Program-made: the position numbers and the translations under genes
DNA from: Acinetobacter proteolyticus
Lineage (GTDB): Bacteria; Pseudomonadota; Gammaproteobacteria; Pseudomonadales; Moraxellaceae
NCBI RefSeq assembly: GCF_000367945.1
Contig: NZ_KB849179.1
Location: 726,446-790,445, forward strand
Length of the DNA stretch: 64,000 nt
Direction of reading: 5' to 3'
Shown here: positions 10,137-18,968 of the stretch, piece by piece
How positions within the stretch are numbered: the first letter of the stretch is position 1
Layout: each line of letters opens with the position of its first letter
The notes under the pieces: generated by a model
Database searches by the model: none
Told to the model about the DNA's origin: nothing
Seen by the model: the letters and a program-made list of their open reading frames with translations, nothing else

Positions 10137-10278
10137 GAAAGAAAAGTCCTATGCTGAAATCGGAGGGTTGAAAGCCGAGACTTGAATTGTAACGGATATT
10201 ACCGCTTTTGAACGTATTAAAATAGTTCAATCTCTTGAATTATCAGTCTAAATTTGTGCAATAAGATCAGCTACTCTT

Positions 10279-10735
10279 AAATAGCCTAAGTAAATATTTT
10301 ACATTTACGATATCTTTACTATACATCTGTCCTAAATTTTAAACTGAATTTTGAGTGAAGACTTTCGCATTAACGCCGCTCGGTTGCTATGGATATGTTG
10401 TACTAACATTCGTTTAACCTGACTGTGATGAAAGCCGACCGCATAAGCTTTGACAATAATAATACTGGGAAGTGTAAAGAAAAAATACTTGGTGTCGTCT
10501 AAAGTCGCATTTTTGAAAATACCTTCTTTAACAAGCATCTCTCTGAGAAATTGTTTTTCAGCTTGTACCGTGCTGGATGATTCATCATCCCAATAATTCT
10601 GACGCATCGCCATCAAATTATTATGCTTATAACTCATAAAATCATTGAGCCTGTTTATTTCACCGTTAGCCAATATATGAGGTTGCTAGGGCATTTATCA
10701 AGAATAGATTTATATCAAAAATAGCCTAAGCAAAT
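10279..10735. repeat. Pair of 17-bp direct repeats flanking a small gene
   Basis: AAATAGCCTAAG(T/C)AAAT occurs at 10279-10295 and 10719-10735 in the same orientation with one mismatch, on either side of the small unknown gene at 10332-10637. The surrounding bases are AT-rich. They could mark a small insertion or be a shared binding motif; nothing decides between these. Confidence 0.5.
10332..10637 (-). CDS. Small protein of unknown function
   Basis: About 101 residues from the ATG at 10637; a TTG start at 10673 would give 113. I do not recognise the family. It is rich in basic and aromatic residues, has no signal peptide and no clear membrane segment, and ends in a basic tail (KSSLKIQFKI). 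The middle holds a hydrophobic stretch (YFFFTLPSIIIVKAYAVGF) that might be a buried helix. The gene stands alone between the ABC1 kinase and the divergent ybaK-like gene, and is flanked by the 17-bp repeats. The ribosome binding site is weak. Confidence 0.5.
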   Translation of the reverse strand: MSYKHNNLMAMRQNYWDDESSSTVQAEKQFLREMLVKEGIFKNATLDDTKYFFFTLPSIIIVKAYAVGFHHSQVKRMLVQHIHSNRAALMRKSSLKIQFKI

Positions 10736-10802
10736 TTAAACCTTTATTTAAAAATGCTACACTTATCATATGACTAACCTTAAACAAAAATACTGAACTG
10801 TT

Positions 10803-11267
10803 ATGACACCTGCTTGTAAATTATTGGAAAAAAATAAAATACAATTTTCTATTCATGAATATGAACATGATGTGAATGCAAAAAGTTTTGGGCTAGAAGC
10901 TGCAGAAAAACTTAACTTAAAGGTAGAAGAAGTTTTTAAAACCTTGATGGTAACCGACGAAAAGAATTATTTCATTGCGATTCTACCTGTGCACCATCAA
11001 CTCAATCTAAAAAAAGTGGCATCAGCAGTTGGGTGTAAAAAACTACAAATGGCCAATCCTAAAGATGCTGAGCGCTTGACCGGTTATCTGGTAGGGGGAA
11101 TTAGTCCATTAGGACAAAAGAAGCGTCTGAAGACGGTTATTGATGCGACGGCGATAACATTCAAAAAAATTTATGTCAGCGGTGGGAAAAGAGGGTTGGA
11201 TATTGGTCTTGACCCACAGGATCTAGCAAGATTGCTTGGTGCTGATTTTTTTGATGTTTTAGACTAG
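10803..11267 (+). CDS. ybaK: Cys-tRNA(Pro)/Cys-tRNA(Cys) deacylase, YbaK/EbsC type
   Basis: A 154-residue single-domain trans-editing protein. YbaK features seen are the N-terminal HxYxHD-like segment (SIHEYEHD), the catalytic-pocket lysine region (EEVFKTLMV, about residue 45) and the C-terminal [12 protein letters not shown] plus [13 protein letters not shown] motifs. It hydrolyses cysteine mischarged onto tRNA(Pro). The length matches the E. coli protein (159). ATG at 10803, 66 bases downstream of the second 17-bp repeat. Confidence 0.88.
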   Translation: MTPACKLLEKNKIQFSIHEYEHDVNAKSFGLEAAEKLNLKVEEVFKTLMVTDEKNYFIAILPVHHQLNLKKVASAVGCKKLQMANPKDAERLTGYLVGGISPLGQKKRLKTVIDATAITFKKIYVSGGKRGLDIGLDPQDLARLLGADFFDVLD

Positions 11268-11368
11268 AAAAATAACCTTTACAGGCAATGTTTTTATAAA
11301 CATTTGTTATATTTAAAATTTTTAAATCTACAAAAGCAATCAGCAATTGAAAATTTATCATTTTATTT

Positions 11369-11387
11369 AATGAGAATTATTATTATC
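11369..11387 (+). promoter_or_regulatory. Second, weaker Fur box candidate
   Basis: A 19-base match to the Fur dyad AATGATAAT-N-ATTATCATT with about three mismatches, 97 bases upstream of the main box. The surrounding 11268-11480 interval is AT-rich and holds no gene that I can see. Confidence 0.45.
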
Positions 11388-11473
11388 TTTTTGTATCTTT
11401 ATTAAGCTAAATTAATATCTAAAACAAATTAATTCAATAGATTAGATCATATTTTTCAGGTTCTCTTATGGAA

Positions 11474-11503
11474 TTGAAATAGCAAATGATAATAATTATC
11501 ATT
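11474..11503 (+). promoter_or_regulatory. Fur-controlled promoter of the siderophore operon
   Basis: A perfect 9-1-9 inverted repeat, AATGATAAT-A-ATTATCATT, at 11485-11503 is a near-ideal Fur box. It overlaps a plausible sigma-70 promoter: TTGAAA at 11474-11479, a 17-base spacer and TATCAT at 11497-11502. Fur with iron would block RNA polymerase directly. The leader to the first gene is about 95 bases. This agrees with the reported iron control of the acinetoferrin operon by a Fur box ahead of acbA. Confidence 0.85.
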
Positions 11504-11603
11504 AGTTTCATCTTAATCGTAAACTCCCTTGTGCTTAAGATGTGTTTCAGGCCTAAAACATTTCGAAAAACAAATTAACTCTCTTGAAAGAGGATACCGT
11601 CAG

Positions 11604-13388
11604 ATGCAATCACTTGCCAATCGGTTGGCGATGCAACATTTCGTCAATGCATATACGCAAGAAACTGGCAAAGGTCACTTGCTAGATAACAGTCAGCAAA
11701 GTCCACAACAACAAGCGTTTAGCCAAGGTTTGACGCTGTTATCAATCCCTATCCATTCTATTCAAGCCCAATGTAATTTCCCTTTATCTTATGTCAGTCG
11801 AGTCGGGCGACATCGTTTAGCAGATCTTCCACAAATTATTCTCCATGGACAAATCAAACCATTCAGTGCAGTTGCAATCGTCGGTCTATTGCTTGAGGAA
11901 TTGGTTTTTGAGTCCTCTATTCCATTAGATGCAGCTTCTTTGTTGGAAAAGTGGATTCAGAGCCGTGATGCATTACAACAGTTTTTAGCGCAGCGCGAAG
12001 CTGATTTCGACGACTTGGTAAAAGCAGGCCAGAATTTTATTGAAACCGAACAGGCACTGATTCTAGGGCATAGCATGCATCCAGCGCCGAAAAGTAGAAC
12101 AGGTTTTGTACATGAAGACTGGTTAAAGTTTTCACCTGAACATAAAGGCAAGACGCAACTACATTATTGGCTGGTGCATCAGGACTATATTTCAGAAGGC
12201 GGCGCTACGGATGAAAGTATTTCAGCTCAATTAAAAACAGCGTTACAGTGGTATTTGTCGGAAAATGATCTCAATCTGCTCAAGACTCACACAGCATATA
12301 AATTACTCCCATTACATCCTTGGCAAGCCCGCTATTTGCAAAGTAAGCCTTGGTTTGAACGTTTAAAACAAACGGGGCAGTTAATTGATGTAGGCTTACG
12401 AGGCTGGCAATTTTCTCCAACCACTTCGATCCGAACACTGGCGAGTTTTAATGCGCCGTGGATGGTAAAACCATCACTTTCGGTGATGATCACCAACTCT
12501 ATTCGAGTCAATTTAGCCAAAGAATGCCACCGTGGTGAGCTCACTCATCGTCTATGGCACAGTGAATTTGGTCAGAATATTTTAAAGCAGTGCCCAAGCT
12601 TAAAAGCAGTAAATGATCCAGCATGGATTGCTTTGAAAATTGATGATGAGGTGGTGAATGAAAGTATCTGTATTTTCCGCGATCAGCCATTCCATCCTCA
12701 ACAGCAAGTCACTTGTATTGCATCCCTATGTCAGGATCATCCAAATAAACCTCTAAATCGTTTTAATGCTTTATTTGCAAAAATTGCAAAAGCACATCAC
12801 GAAACCGATTTCTCAGAAATTGCTCTGGATTGGTTTAATCGTTTCCTTGAAGTTAGTTTGCAACCGTTGATGTATCTATATCATCGCCATGGCATGGCCT
12901 TTGAATCACATCAGCAAAATGTGCTTTTGGAATTAGAAAATCATTTTCCTAAAACCTTATGGTTACGTGATAACCAAGGTTTTTATTATATCGAAGAGTT
13001 TGCCACTGAAATTTTGCAAGCGCTGCCTGAGCTGAAAGAAAAAGCATTTGCCGTTGGGCCTAAAGATTTCGTGGATGAACGTTTTAGCTATTATTTCTTT
13101 GGCAATACCTTGTTTGGCATTATCAATGCGATTGGCGCAACAGGCTATATTACTGAAGATGAATTACTGGGGCATCTAACAAGTTTCTTGCAGGAGCAAT
13201 TGCAGCAATATCCAGACAGTAGCTTATTACAGGGATTATTGTTTAATTCAACGCTGCCTTATAAAGGTAATTTACTCACACGATTACATGAATTAGATGA
13301 GCTGATTGCGCCTGTCGAGAACCAATCTGTCTATGTAGAACTGCCAAATCCACTGCGTATTTCACAGAAGGATGTCAGTTATGCTTGA
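11604..13388 (+). CDS. acbA: IucA/IucC-family NIS siderophore synthetase, first of two
   Basis: A 594-residue NRPS-independent siderophore synthetase. Visible family motifs are the ATP/citrate-site segment GHSMHPAPKSRTGF (about residues 154-167), LHPWQ (about residue 237), the TSSIRT-like TTSIRTL and the C-terminal HGMAFESHQQNVLL (ferric iron transporter-like domain). It condenses a citrate carboxyl with a hydroxamate-bearing amine. The ATG at 11604 has an AAAGAGGA ribosome binding site 9 bases upstream; an in-frame ATG at 11529 lacks one and gives an unlikely N-terminus. The next gene overlaps by 8 bases. The name follows the published acinetoferrin gene order; the exact product was not tested. 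Confidence 0.85.
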   Translation: MQSLANRLAMQHFVNAYTQETGKGHLLDNSQQSPQQQAFSQGLTLLSIPIHSIQAQCNFPLSYVSRVGRHRLADLPQIILHGQIKPFSAVAIVGLLLEELVFESSIPLDAASLLEKWIQSRDALQQFLAQREADFDDLVKAGQNFIETEQALILGHSMHPAPKSRTGFVHEDWLKFSPEHKGKTQLHYWLVHQDYISEGGATDESISAQLKTALQWYLSENDLNLLKTHTAYKLLPLHPWQARYLQSKPWFERLKQTGQLIDVGLRGWQFSPTTSIRTLASFNAPWMVKPSLSVMITNSIRVNLAKECHRGELTHRLWHSEFGQNILKQCPSLKAVNDPAWIALKIDDEVVNESICIFRDQPFHPQQQVTCIASLCQDHPNKPLNRFNALFAKIAKAHHETDFSEIALDWFNRFLEVSLQPLMYLYHRHGMAFESHQQNVLLELENHFPKTLWLRDNQGFYYIEEFATEILQALPELKEKAFAVGPKDFVDERFSYYFFGNTLFGIINAIGATGYITEDELLGHLTSFLQEQLQQYPDSSLLQGLLFNSTLPYKGNLLTRLHELDELIAPVENQSVYVELPNPLRISQKDVSYA

Positions 13389-14862
13389 TTTTATTGGAAT
13401 TGGTCTAGGACCATTTAATCTAAGTCTGGCTAGCTTGCTGCATAATAAAAGCACATTGAACTACGCAATTTTCGAACAGAAAGCTCAGTTTGATTGGCAT
13501 GCAGGGATGCAGTTACCCAATACGGTATTACAAGTGCCGTTTATGGCTGATCTGGTGTCCATGGTTGATCCAACTAGCCCATTTAGCTTTTTAAATTATC
13601 TGCGCCATCAGCAACGTTTATATAAGTTTTACTTTTTAGAGCAGCCGCATATTCCACGTTGTGAGTATAACCATTACTGCCAATGGGTTGCAGAACAACT
13701 GGATTGTATTGAATACCAATCGCGTGTTTTGAAGATCGAACCTCAAACCATTGGCTTTAAAGTCGTGGTGGAATCGGAGGGTGTTCAGCACAGTTATTTA
13801 TGCCGTCATCTGATCATCGGCAGCGGCAATGTGCCTTACTTGCCTGAATGTTTGGCCAAAGTACAGCAACAGCAACCACAAAAATGTCTACATTCTGCGC
13901 AATATATGACGCATGCCGATACAGATTTACACGGCGATGTGGTGGTCCTTGGTTCAGGTCAATCCGCAGCCGAAGTCTTTATTGATCTGTTTGATGATCA
14001 GCAAGGTACAGCTAATCATCAGTTTGACTTACACTGGTTTACGCGTTCTCAGGGCTTCTTCCCGATGGAATATGCACCATTGGGACTGGAACATTTTAGC
14101 CCGGACTATGCACAGCATTTTTATGCTTTGCCAACTGAAAAGAAAGAGCAACAATTGCAGCAGCAGTCCTTGTTATACAAGGGTATTAGTGCAAAGACCA
14201 TTCGTGAAATCTATCAAAAACTTTATCACCGTAGCATTGCGGGTCAAAGTTTGCAGACACATTTACATAGCCAATGTGATTTGAAAGACGCCGAAGTATT
14301 AGATACGCAAAAAATTCGACTGTATTTTCAACATCGTGCCACGACACAGGCTTTCCATTTAGATTGTGACTTCCTGGTTGCTGCAACAGGTTACTTTACC
14401 CCTGATTTTGGTTTTATGCAGTGGCTGAAACCTTATATTGAATTTGATCATAAACAGCGTTGGCAAATCACTGAAGACTATCGTGTTGTACATCGTCTAA
14501 ATGGGCATATTTTTGTCCAGAATCAGGAAATGCATAGCCATGGGGTTGGTACACCAGACTTAGGGCTTGGTGCATATCGTGCAGCGACAATTATCAATCA
14601 ATTGCTTGGCGAGCCGCTTTATGAACTCGATCAGCAGGCGCAGACCTTCCAGCATTTTGAGCTCGCTCAGAATCCTAAAATCCAAATGGCAGATGATCAG
14701 GCGCTTTCAGTCGAGGGTGTTTCTGAAAAAGCGGTGAGCCAAAACCACTCTATTTTAAAGAAAACAGAACAGAGCACGATTACCACGCATGCAGGTAGTC
14801 GTTGTGCAAATACACGTACACAAACTGTGTCTGTACATTCAACTTATGAGAAATTGATATGA
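13381..14862 (+). CDS. acbB: Amine N6-hydroxylase (lysine/ornithine N-monooxygenase family)
   Basis: A 493-residue FAD/NADPH N-hydroxylase related to IucD and RhbE. The FAD motif is GIGLGPFNLSLASLL (residues 4-18), the substrate/FAD loop DWHAGMQLPNTVLQVPFMADLV follows, the NADPH motif is VVVLGSGQSAAEVF (about residue 185) and the C-terminal ATGYFTPDF is the family signature. It would N-hydroxylate 1,3-diaminopropane in an acinetoferrin/rhizobactin-type pathway. ATG at 13381 is preferred to 13372 because AGAAGG lies 8 bases upstream. The last 60 or so residues extend past the conserved core and look disordered. It overlaps acbC by 4 bases. Confidence 0.85.
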   Translation: MLDFIGIGLGPFNLSLASLLHNKSTLNYAIFEQKAQFDWHAGMQLPNTVLQVPFMADLVSMVDPTSPFSFLNYLRHQQRLYKFYFLEQPHIPRCEYNHYCQWVAEQLDCIEYQSRVLKIEPQTIGFKVVVESEGVQHSYLCRHLIIGSGNVPYLPECLAKVQQQQPQKCLHSAQYMTHADTDLHGDVVVLGSGQSAAEVFIDLFDDQQGTANHQFDLHWFTRSQGFFPMEYAPLGLEHFSPDYAQHFYALPTEKKEQQLQQQSLLYKGISAKTIREIYQKLYHRSIAGQSLQTHLHSQCDLKDAEVLDTQKIRLYFQHRATTQAFHLDCDFLVAATGYFTPDFGFMQWLKPYIEFDHKQRWQITEDYRVVHRLNGHIFVQNQEMHSHGVGTPDLGLGAYRAATIINQLLGEPLYELDQQAQTFQHFELAQNPKIQMADDQALSVEGVSEKAVSQNHSILKKTEQSTITTHAGSRCANTRTQTVSVHSTYEKLI

Positions 14863-16676
14863 ACTTTGCAACTTTAAAAATTAATCAGCAGCAATGGCGT
14901 GCCGCTGGACAGCGTCTCATTGAAATGGCGATTGCAGAGTTTCTATATGAAGAAATTATTGAAGTTAAAGCCTTGTCAGCTGGACGTTATCAGTTAGATT
15001 TAGGCAATCGTCATTATGAATTCCAAGGCCACCCATATTTACTTGGACACTGGAATATTCAGGAAGGCTCAGTACGCGATGTAAGCAATGGTCAGCACAT
15101 TGATCAGCCTGCTTGGAATTTACATGAGTTTATCGTCGCAATGTCTGACAAGGCAAATGTAAAGCCATTCACCAAAGCGTATTTGATTAAGGAAATGAAT
15201 AATACGTGGTTGGCAGAAGCGCATCTATTTAATGAAGCGCGTTTACCAAGCACAGCAGTGCTGACTGAACCGCACTATAAAGTTGAAGGCATGTTACGTG
15301 GTCACCCTTGGCTGATTATGAGCAAAGGCCGCATGGGCTTTGGTTATGATGATTATTTAAGTGCTGCACCAGAGCTATCACCAGAAGTCAAAGTATTATG
15401 GTTGGCCGTACATCGTGATTTGGCTGAGTTCCGTAGTACAAAGCAGTGGGATGCTTGTGGTTTATATCAACATGAATTTGATGCCAATGAGCTGCAACAG
15501 TTCATCCAAATTTTGAAAGAAAAGAATTTAGATCCGCAAAATTACTTTTTGATTCCTGTACATGCTTGGCAATGGCATCAATGGCTGGTTCCAACTTATG
15601 CCAATGAAATTGTCGACCAAAAAATCATTGAGCTGAACATTAGCCATGATAGCTATGTGCCAATGCAATCTATTCGGACATTGTGCAATACATCAAACCT
15701 ACAACGTCATTACATTAAACTGCCTGTCAGTATTTTCAATACCGCTGTTTATCGTGGACTCCCATCAAAACGTAATCTGGCAGCGCCAGCCGTAACCGCG
15801 TGGTTAAAACAAATCCACCAGCAAGATCAAGACTTACAGCAAACAGGTGTAATTTTCTTGGGTGAAGTGGCAACCCTAACCATTCATCAACCCTGTTTTG
15901 ACCGAATAGAAGGTGCACCTTACCAGTTTAAAGAGTTGTTTGGTTGCTTGTGGCGTGAAAGTGTCGATCGCTATGTTGATCCATCACAGCAAGTGCTTTC
16001 TCAAGCAGCGCTATTACACCGAGATATTTCAGGTCAATCGATTCTAAGCGTGTTGATTCAAGCCTCTGGTCTAAGTCCTTTGGCATGGTTAGCACAATTT
16101 GCTCAAGTTTGCCTCAGTCCGTTACTGCTTTGCCTGTATCGCTATGGCTTAGCTTTTTCACCGCATGGTGAAAACACCATGTTGGTACATGAAAATGGTG
16201 TGCCAAAAGCCTTGGTCTTAAAAGACTTCATTGATGACATCAATTTGGTGGATGAAGACTTCCCTGAGTTGGCTCAATTGCCATCTGAAGGCGGTTTGTT
16301 ATTACGTCATGAAGCGGCAGATTTAAGTCATTTCATTTTCACTGGACTGTTCATGGTGCATTACCGTTATATCTGCAATGTATTCTTACAAGATTATCCT
16401 GAATATTCAGAACTTGATTTCTGGCAGACCATTTCCAACACCATTGTTGCGTTTAACCAACAGCATCCAGAACTGGCTGAACGAGCTGAAAAATTTGCCA
16501 TGCTGCGCCCAACGTACACCAAAATTTGTTTAAACCGTGTTCGTTTATTTACCACTAGTTATAACGATGAAGCAGAGCGTCCTGTGCCTGTTTTCCTTGA
16601 TCCAATTGCAAATCCAGTTAGCCCTGAAACATTGGCTGAATGGTCAGCACAACAAGCTGAGTCTAAAGCGGGTTAA
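14859..16676 (+). CDS. acbC: IucA/IucC-family NIS siderophore synthetase, second of two
   Basis: A 605-residue paralogue of the first synthetase. It has the GHPWLIMSKGRMGF substrate/ATP segment (about residues 146-159), a variant HAWQWHQW in place of HPWQ, the QSIRTL motif and the FSPHGENTMLV segment near residue 435. Two such enzymes in one operon imply sequential attachment of two hydroxamate arms to citrate, as for RhbC/RhbF and IucA/IucC. The start codon overlaps the acbB stop (ATGA at 14859-14862), a sign of translational coupling. Confidence 0.87.
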   Translation: MNFATLKINQQQWRAAGQRLIEMAIAEFLYEEIIEVKALSAGRYQLDLGNRHYEFQGHPYLLGHWNIQEGSVRDVSNGQHIDQPAWNLHEFIVAMSDKANVKPFTKAYLIKEMNNTWLAEAHLFNEARLPSTAVLTEPHYKVEGMLRGHPWLIMSKGRMGFGYDDYLSAAPELSPEVKVLWLAVHRDLAEFRSTKQWDACGLYQHEFDANELQQFIQILKEKNLDPQNYFLIPVHAWQWHQWLVPTYANEIVDQKIIELNISHDSYVPMQSIRTLCNTSNLQRHYIKLPVSIFNTAVYRGLPSKRNLAAPAVTAWLKQIHQQDQDLQQTGVIFLGEVATLTIHQPCFDRIEGAPYQFKELFGCLWRESVDRYVDPSQQVLSQAALLHRDISGQSILSVLIQASGLSPLAWLAQFAQVCLSPLLLCLYRYGLAFSPHGENTMLVHENGVPKALVLKDFIDDINLVDEDFPELAQLPSEGGLLLRHEAADLSHFIFTGLFMVHYRYICNVFLQDYPEYSELDFWQTISNTIVAFNQQHPELAERAEKFAMLRPTYTKICLNRVRLFTTSYNDEAERPVPVFLDPIANPVSPETLAEWSAQQAESKAG

Positions 16677-16705
16677 GTCTTTTTCTAAATTTATAAAGGT
16701 TCGAT

Positions 16706-17344
16706 ATGAAAACTATTTCTCAGCAATTACCAGATTATTTTGAATACCACGAAGATGGCACACAATACTACTTACGCCAAGTGCAATACCCACAAGATAT
16801 TCCTTTGCTACATCAATGGATGCATGAACCACATGTCATTCCACAGTGGCAATTGAATAAGTCGGAACTGGATTTGCAGGTTTACTTCGACAAGATGCTG
16901 GCAGATGACCATCAACGTCTATTGATTGTGGGGGTGAATGGAAAAGATGTGGGCTATACCGAAATTTATGAAGGTAAGCGTGATCGTTTAGGCCGCTATT
17001 ATGAAGGTGATGATAATGATCTAGGTTGGCATTTGCTATTCGGTGATAAATCTGTGTTTGGTAAAGGCTTTTTGCGCCCAACTATTCGCTTACTCAGCTT
17101 CTATATTTTTGAACATTCACAAGCGAAAAAAATTGTGGGTGAACCAGATCATACCGTTAAACCCTATGCCGCTGTGGTTGCAGAACTTTGCTATGAAACT
17201 CAACGTTTAATTCCAATGCCAGAAAAAACGGCAATGTTGTATTACTGTTTTAGAGAAACTTTTTATAACAAGTTTGGTGAATATTACCGAACGTCACAAC
17301 AACAGCTAGCCAATCAGCCAGCCAAAATCCTGAGTGTTACATGA
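16706..17344 (+). CDS. acbD: GNAT-type siderophore acyltransferase (IucB/RhbD-like)
   Basis: A 212-residue acyltransferase of the siderophore-biosynthesis GNAT family. It shows the N-terminal YYLRQVQYPQDIPLLHQWMHEPHV segment, the GKDVGYTEIYE beta-hairpin, a GDKSVFGKGFLRP acyl-CoA loop and the family-typical IVGEPDHTVKPYAAVVAELCYE near residue 150. It would acylate the hydroxylamine; acinetoferrin carries octenoyl groups, but acyl specificity cannot be read here. AAAGG lies ahead of the ATG. It overlaps the next gene by 4 bases. Confidence 0.85.
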   Translation: MKTISQQLPDYFEYHEDGTQYYLRQVQYPQDIPLLHQWMHEPHVIPQWQLNKSELDLQVYFDKMLADDHQRLLIVGVNGKDVGYTEIYEGKRDRLGRYYEGDDNDLGWHLLFGDKSVFGKGFLRPTIRLLSFYIFEHSQAKKIVGEPDHTVKPYAAVVAELCYETQRLIPMPEKTAMLYYCFRETFYNKFGEYYRTSQQQLANQPAKILSVT

Positions 17345-17712
17345 GCCTATCTATCAATGAGATGCACATCTTGGACATGCGCTTTGCCGCGCATGTCTCA
17401 GTGGCAGAATTTGAGCAATGGTTAATGCATATTCAACAATATTTCGAACAAAAAAGAAGTTTTGTGCTGATTATGCAAACCGAGCCGAACACTGAATTTC
17501 CTGAAGAATATCGGGTGATTCAGGGGCAATGGTACAAACAATATAAACAAGATTTTTACCAATATTGTTTAGGCCTTGCCCGAATTGCCCAAGATGAAGC
17601 AGATCGTATTCGATTAGACACGCCAGCTTTACAAAAAGCCTGGCATGTTCCTTATTTTGTCAGTTTAGAAAAGACCGATGCCGTGCAATGGGCGATGCAG
17701 AGGTACTTATGA
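17341..17712 (+). CDS. actB: Small conserved protein of the siderophore operon, function unknown
   Basis: A 123-residue soluble-looking protein, with no signal peptide or membrane segment. It is predicted mainly helical, with many aromatic and acidic residues, and no motif I can name. Its start overlaps the acbD stop and its stop overlaps the permease start (ATGA at both junctions), so its translation is tightly coupled to both neighbours. That argues for a role in siderophore synthesis or uptake. The symbol comes from position in the published eight-gene acinetoferrin operon, where actB had no assigned function. Confidence 0.7.
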   Translation: MSLSINEMHILDMRFAAHVSVAEFEQWLMHIQQYFEQKRSFVLIMQTEPNTEFPEEYRVIQGQWYKQYKQDFYQYCLGLARIAQDEADRIRLDTPALQKAWHVPYFVSLEKTDAVQWAMQRYL

Positions 17713-18959
17713 ATCAACAAATAAAATCTGACCAAGATTTTCCAAGCAAAACAGTCTCTGCACTGAGCTTATCTGTGGTGGTGGTGTTGTACCTTGCACA
17801 TGCATTACCGCTGTATTTTTACAATGTTGCCTTACCTACGATTTTGCGCCATCAAGGGGTCGATCTGCGTTGGATTGGCATGTTGTCGTTATTGTATATC
17901 CCATGGGCCTTTAAGTTTTTTTGGGCACCCTTAATTGATCGTTTTTATTTTAAAGCACTTGGTAAACGCAAAACTTGGCTTTTATTTACCCAAATCGCCT
18001 TGGTATTAGGTGTTGTTGCCTTGGCTTTGACTCAATTCGATTATGGTCTAAGTGTATTTGTCATTGTCGGTTTATGGATTTCAACCTTTGCCGCAACCCA
18101 AGATATTGCGATTGATGGTTATACCGTTGAAACCTTTTCTGAATCCGAATATCGATTAGGCAGCATGGCGCAAAGTATTGGTGTGGCACTGGGCAGTATG
18201 ATTGGTGGTGCTGCAACTTTGTGGCTGTATCAATTGTATGGTTGGCAAACCGCGCTAATTTGTTTAGCTGCAATGACAGCATTCACCATGTTGGCTATTT
18301 TCCAAATTAAAGAAAAATCGAACACAGAAAAAATTGCCAAACAACCACCAAGCCTGATTCGAGCCTTTAAGCGCCCTGAGATGCTATGGGCGTTGGCTTT
18401 GATTGTCTGTTATCGCGTAGTCGAAGCGCCAGCAATGGCGATGCTCAATCCAATGTTGATTGATCAAAAATGGTCATTGGCAGAGATTGGCGTACTGATG
18501 TCTGTGATTGGCGCGGGCATTGGTTTATTGGCGGCAGTAACTGCCGCATTCCTGTTAAAAAAAATTGCAGCAACACAATTACTGATTTGGGCTGGCTGGG
18601 CACGCAGTTTGGTGTATGCCTTACTGGGTATCGCGGTCTTACTCAGTTGGTTTAATCAGTGGCAGATGTTATTGGGACTATTTGTTGTGGTTATTTTGGC
18701 GATTCGTTATATCGCGATGACCGCTTTATATGCTCATTTCATGCATACCAGCTCTAAGGAACAAGCTGGAACAGACTTCACCATTTTGGTCTGTTTTGAA
18801 CTCCTAGTTTATTTCATTGGCGGTGCAATGTCTGGTTTCTTGGCCAAAGCCTTTGGTTATGGAAATTTCTATCTCATTCTCGCAGCAGCATCTGTGTTGA
18901 GCGTTTTGCTCAGCCAAGTGTTGATCCACAAAGCAAAACAAACGGAACAACTCACCTAG
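17709..18959 (+). CDS. actC: RhtX/FptX-type ferri-siderophore permease (MFS)
   Basis: A 416-residue inner-membrane protein with about 12 hydrophobic helices. The PWAFKFFWAPLIDR segment (about residue 60) and DIAIDGYTVE (about residue 132) are typical of the AmpG/RhtX branch of the major facilitator superfamily. RhtX imports ferric rhizobactin 1021, a close structural relative of acinetoferrin. The ATG at 17709 overlaps the actB stop and has an AGAGG ribosome binding site; an in-frame ATG at 17688 lies inside actB and is less likely. Confidence 0.85.
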   Translation: MNQQIKSDQDFPSKTVSALSLSVVVVLYLAHALPLYFYNVALPTILRHQGVDLRWIGMLSLLYIPWAFKFFWAPLIDRFYFKALGKRKTWLLFTQIALVLGVVALALTQFDYGLSVFVIVGLWISTFAATQDIAIDGYTVETFSESEYRLGSMAQSIGVALGSMIGGAATLWLYQLYGWQTALICLAAMTAFTMLAIFQIKEKSNTEKIAKQPPSLIRAFKRPEMLWALALIVCYRVVEAPAMAMLNPMLIDQKWSLAEIGVLMSVIGAGIGLLAAVTAAFLLKKIAATQLLIWAGWARSLVYALLGIAVLLSWFNQWQMLLGLFVVVILAIRYIAMTALYAHFMHTSSKEQAGTDFTILVCFELLVYFIGGAMSGFLAKAFGYGNFYLILAAASVLSVLLSQVLIHKAKQTEQLT

Positions 18960-18968
18960 GGGTAATTT

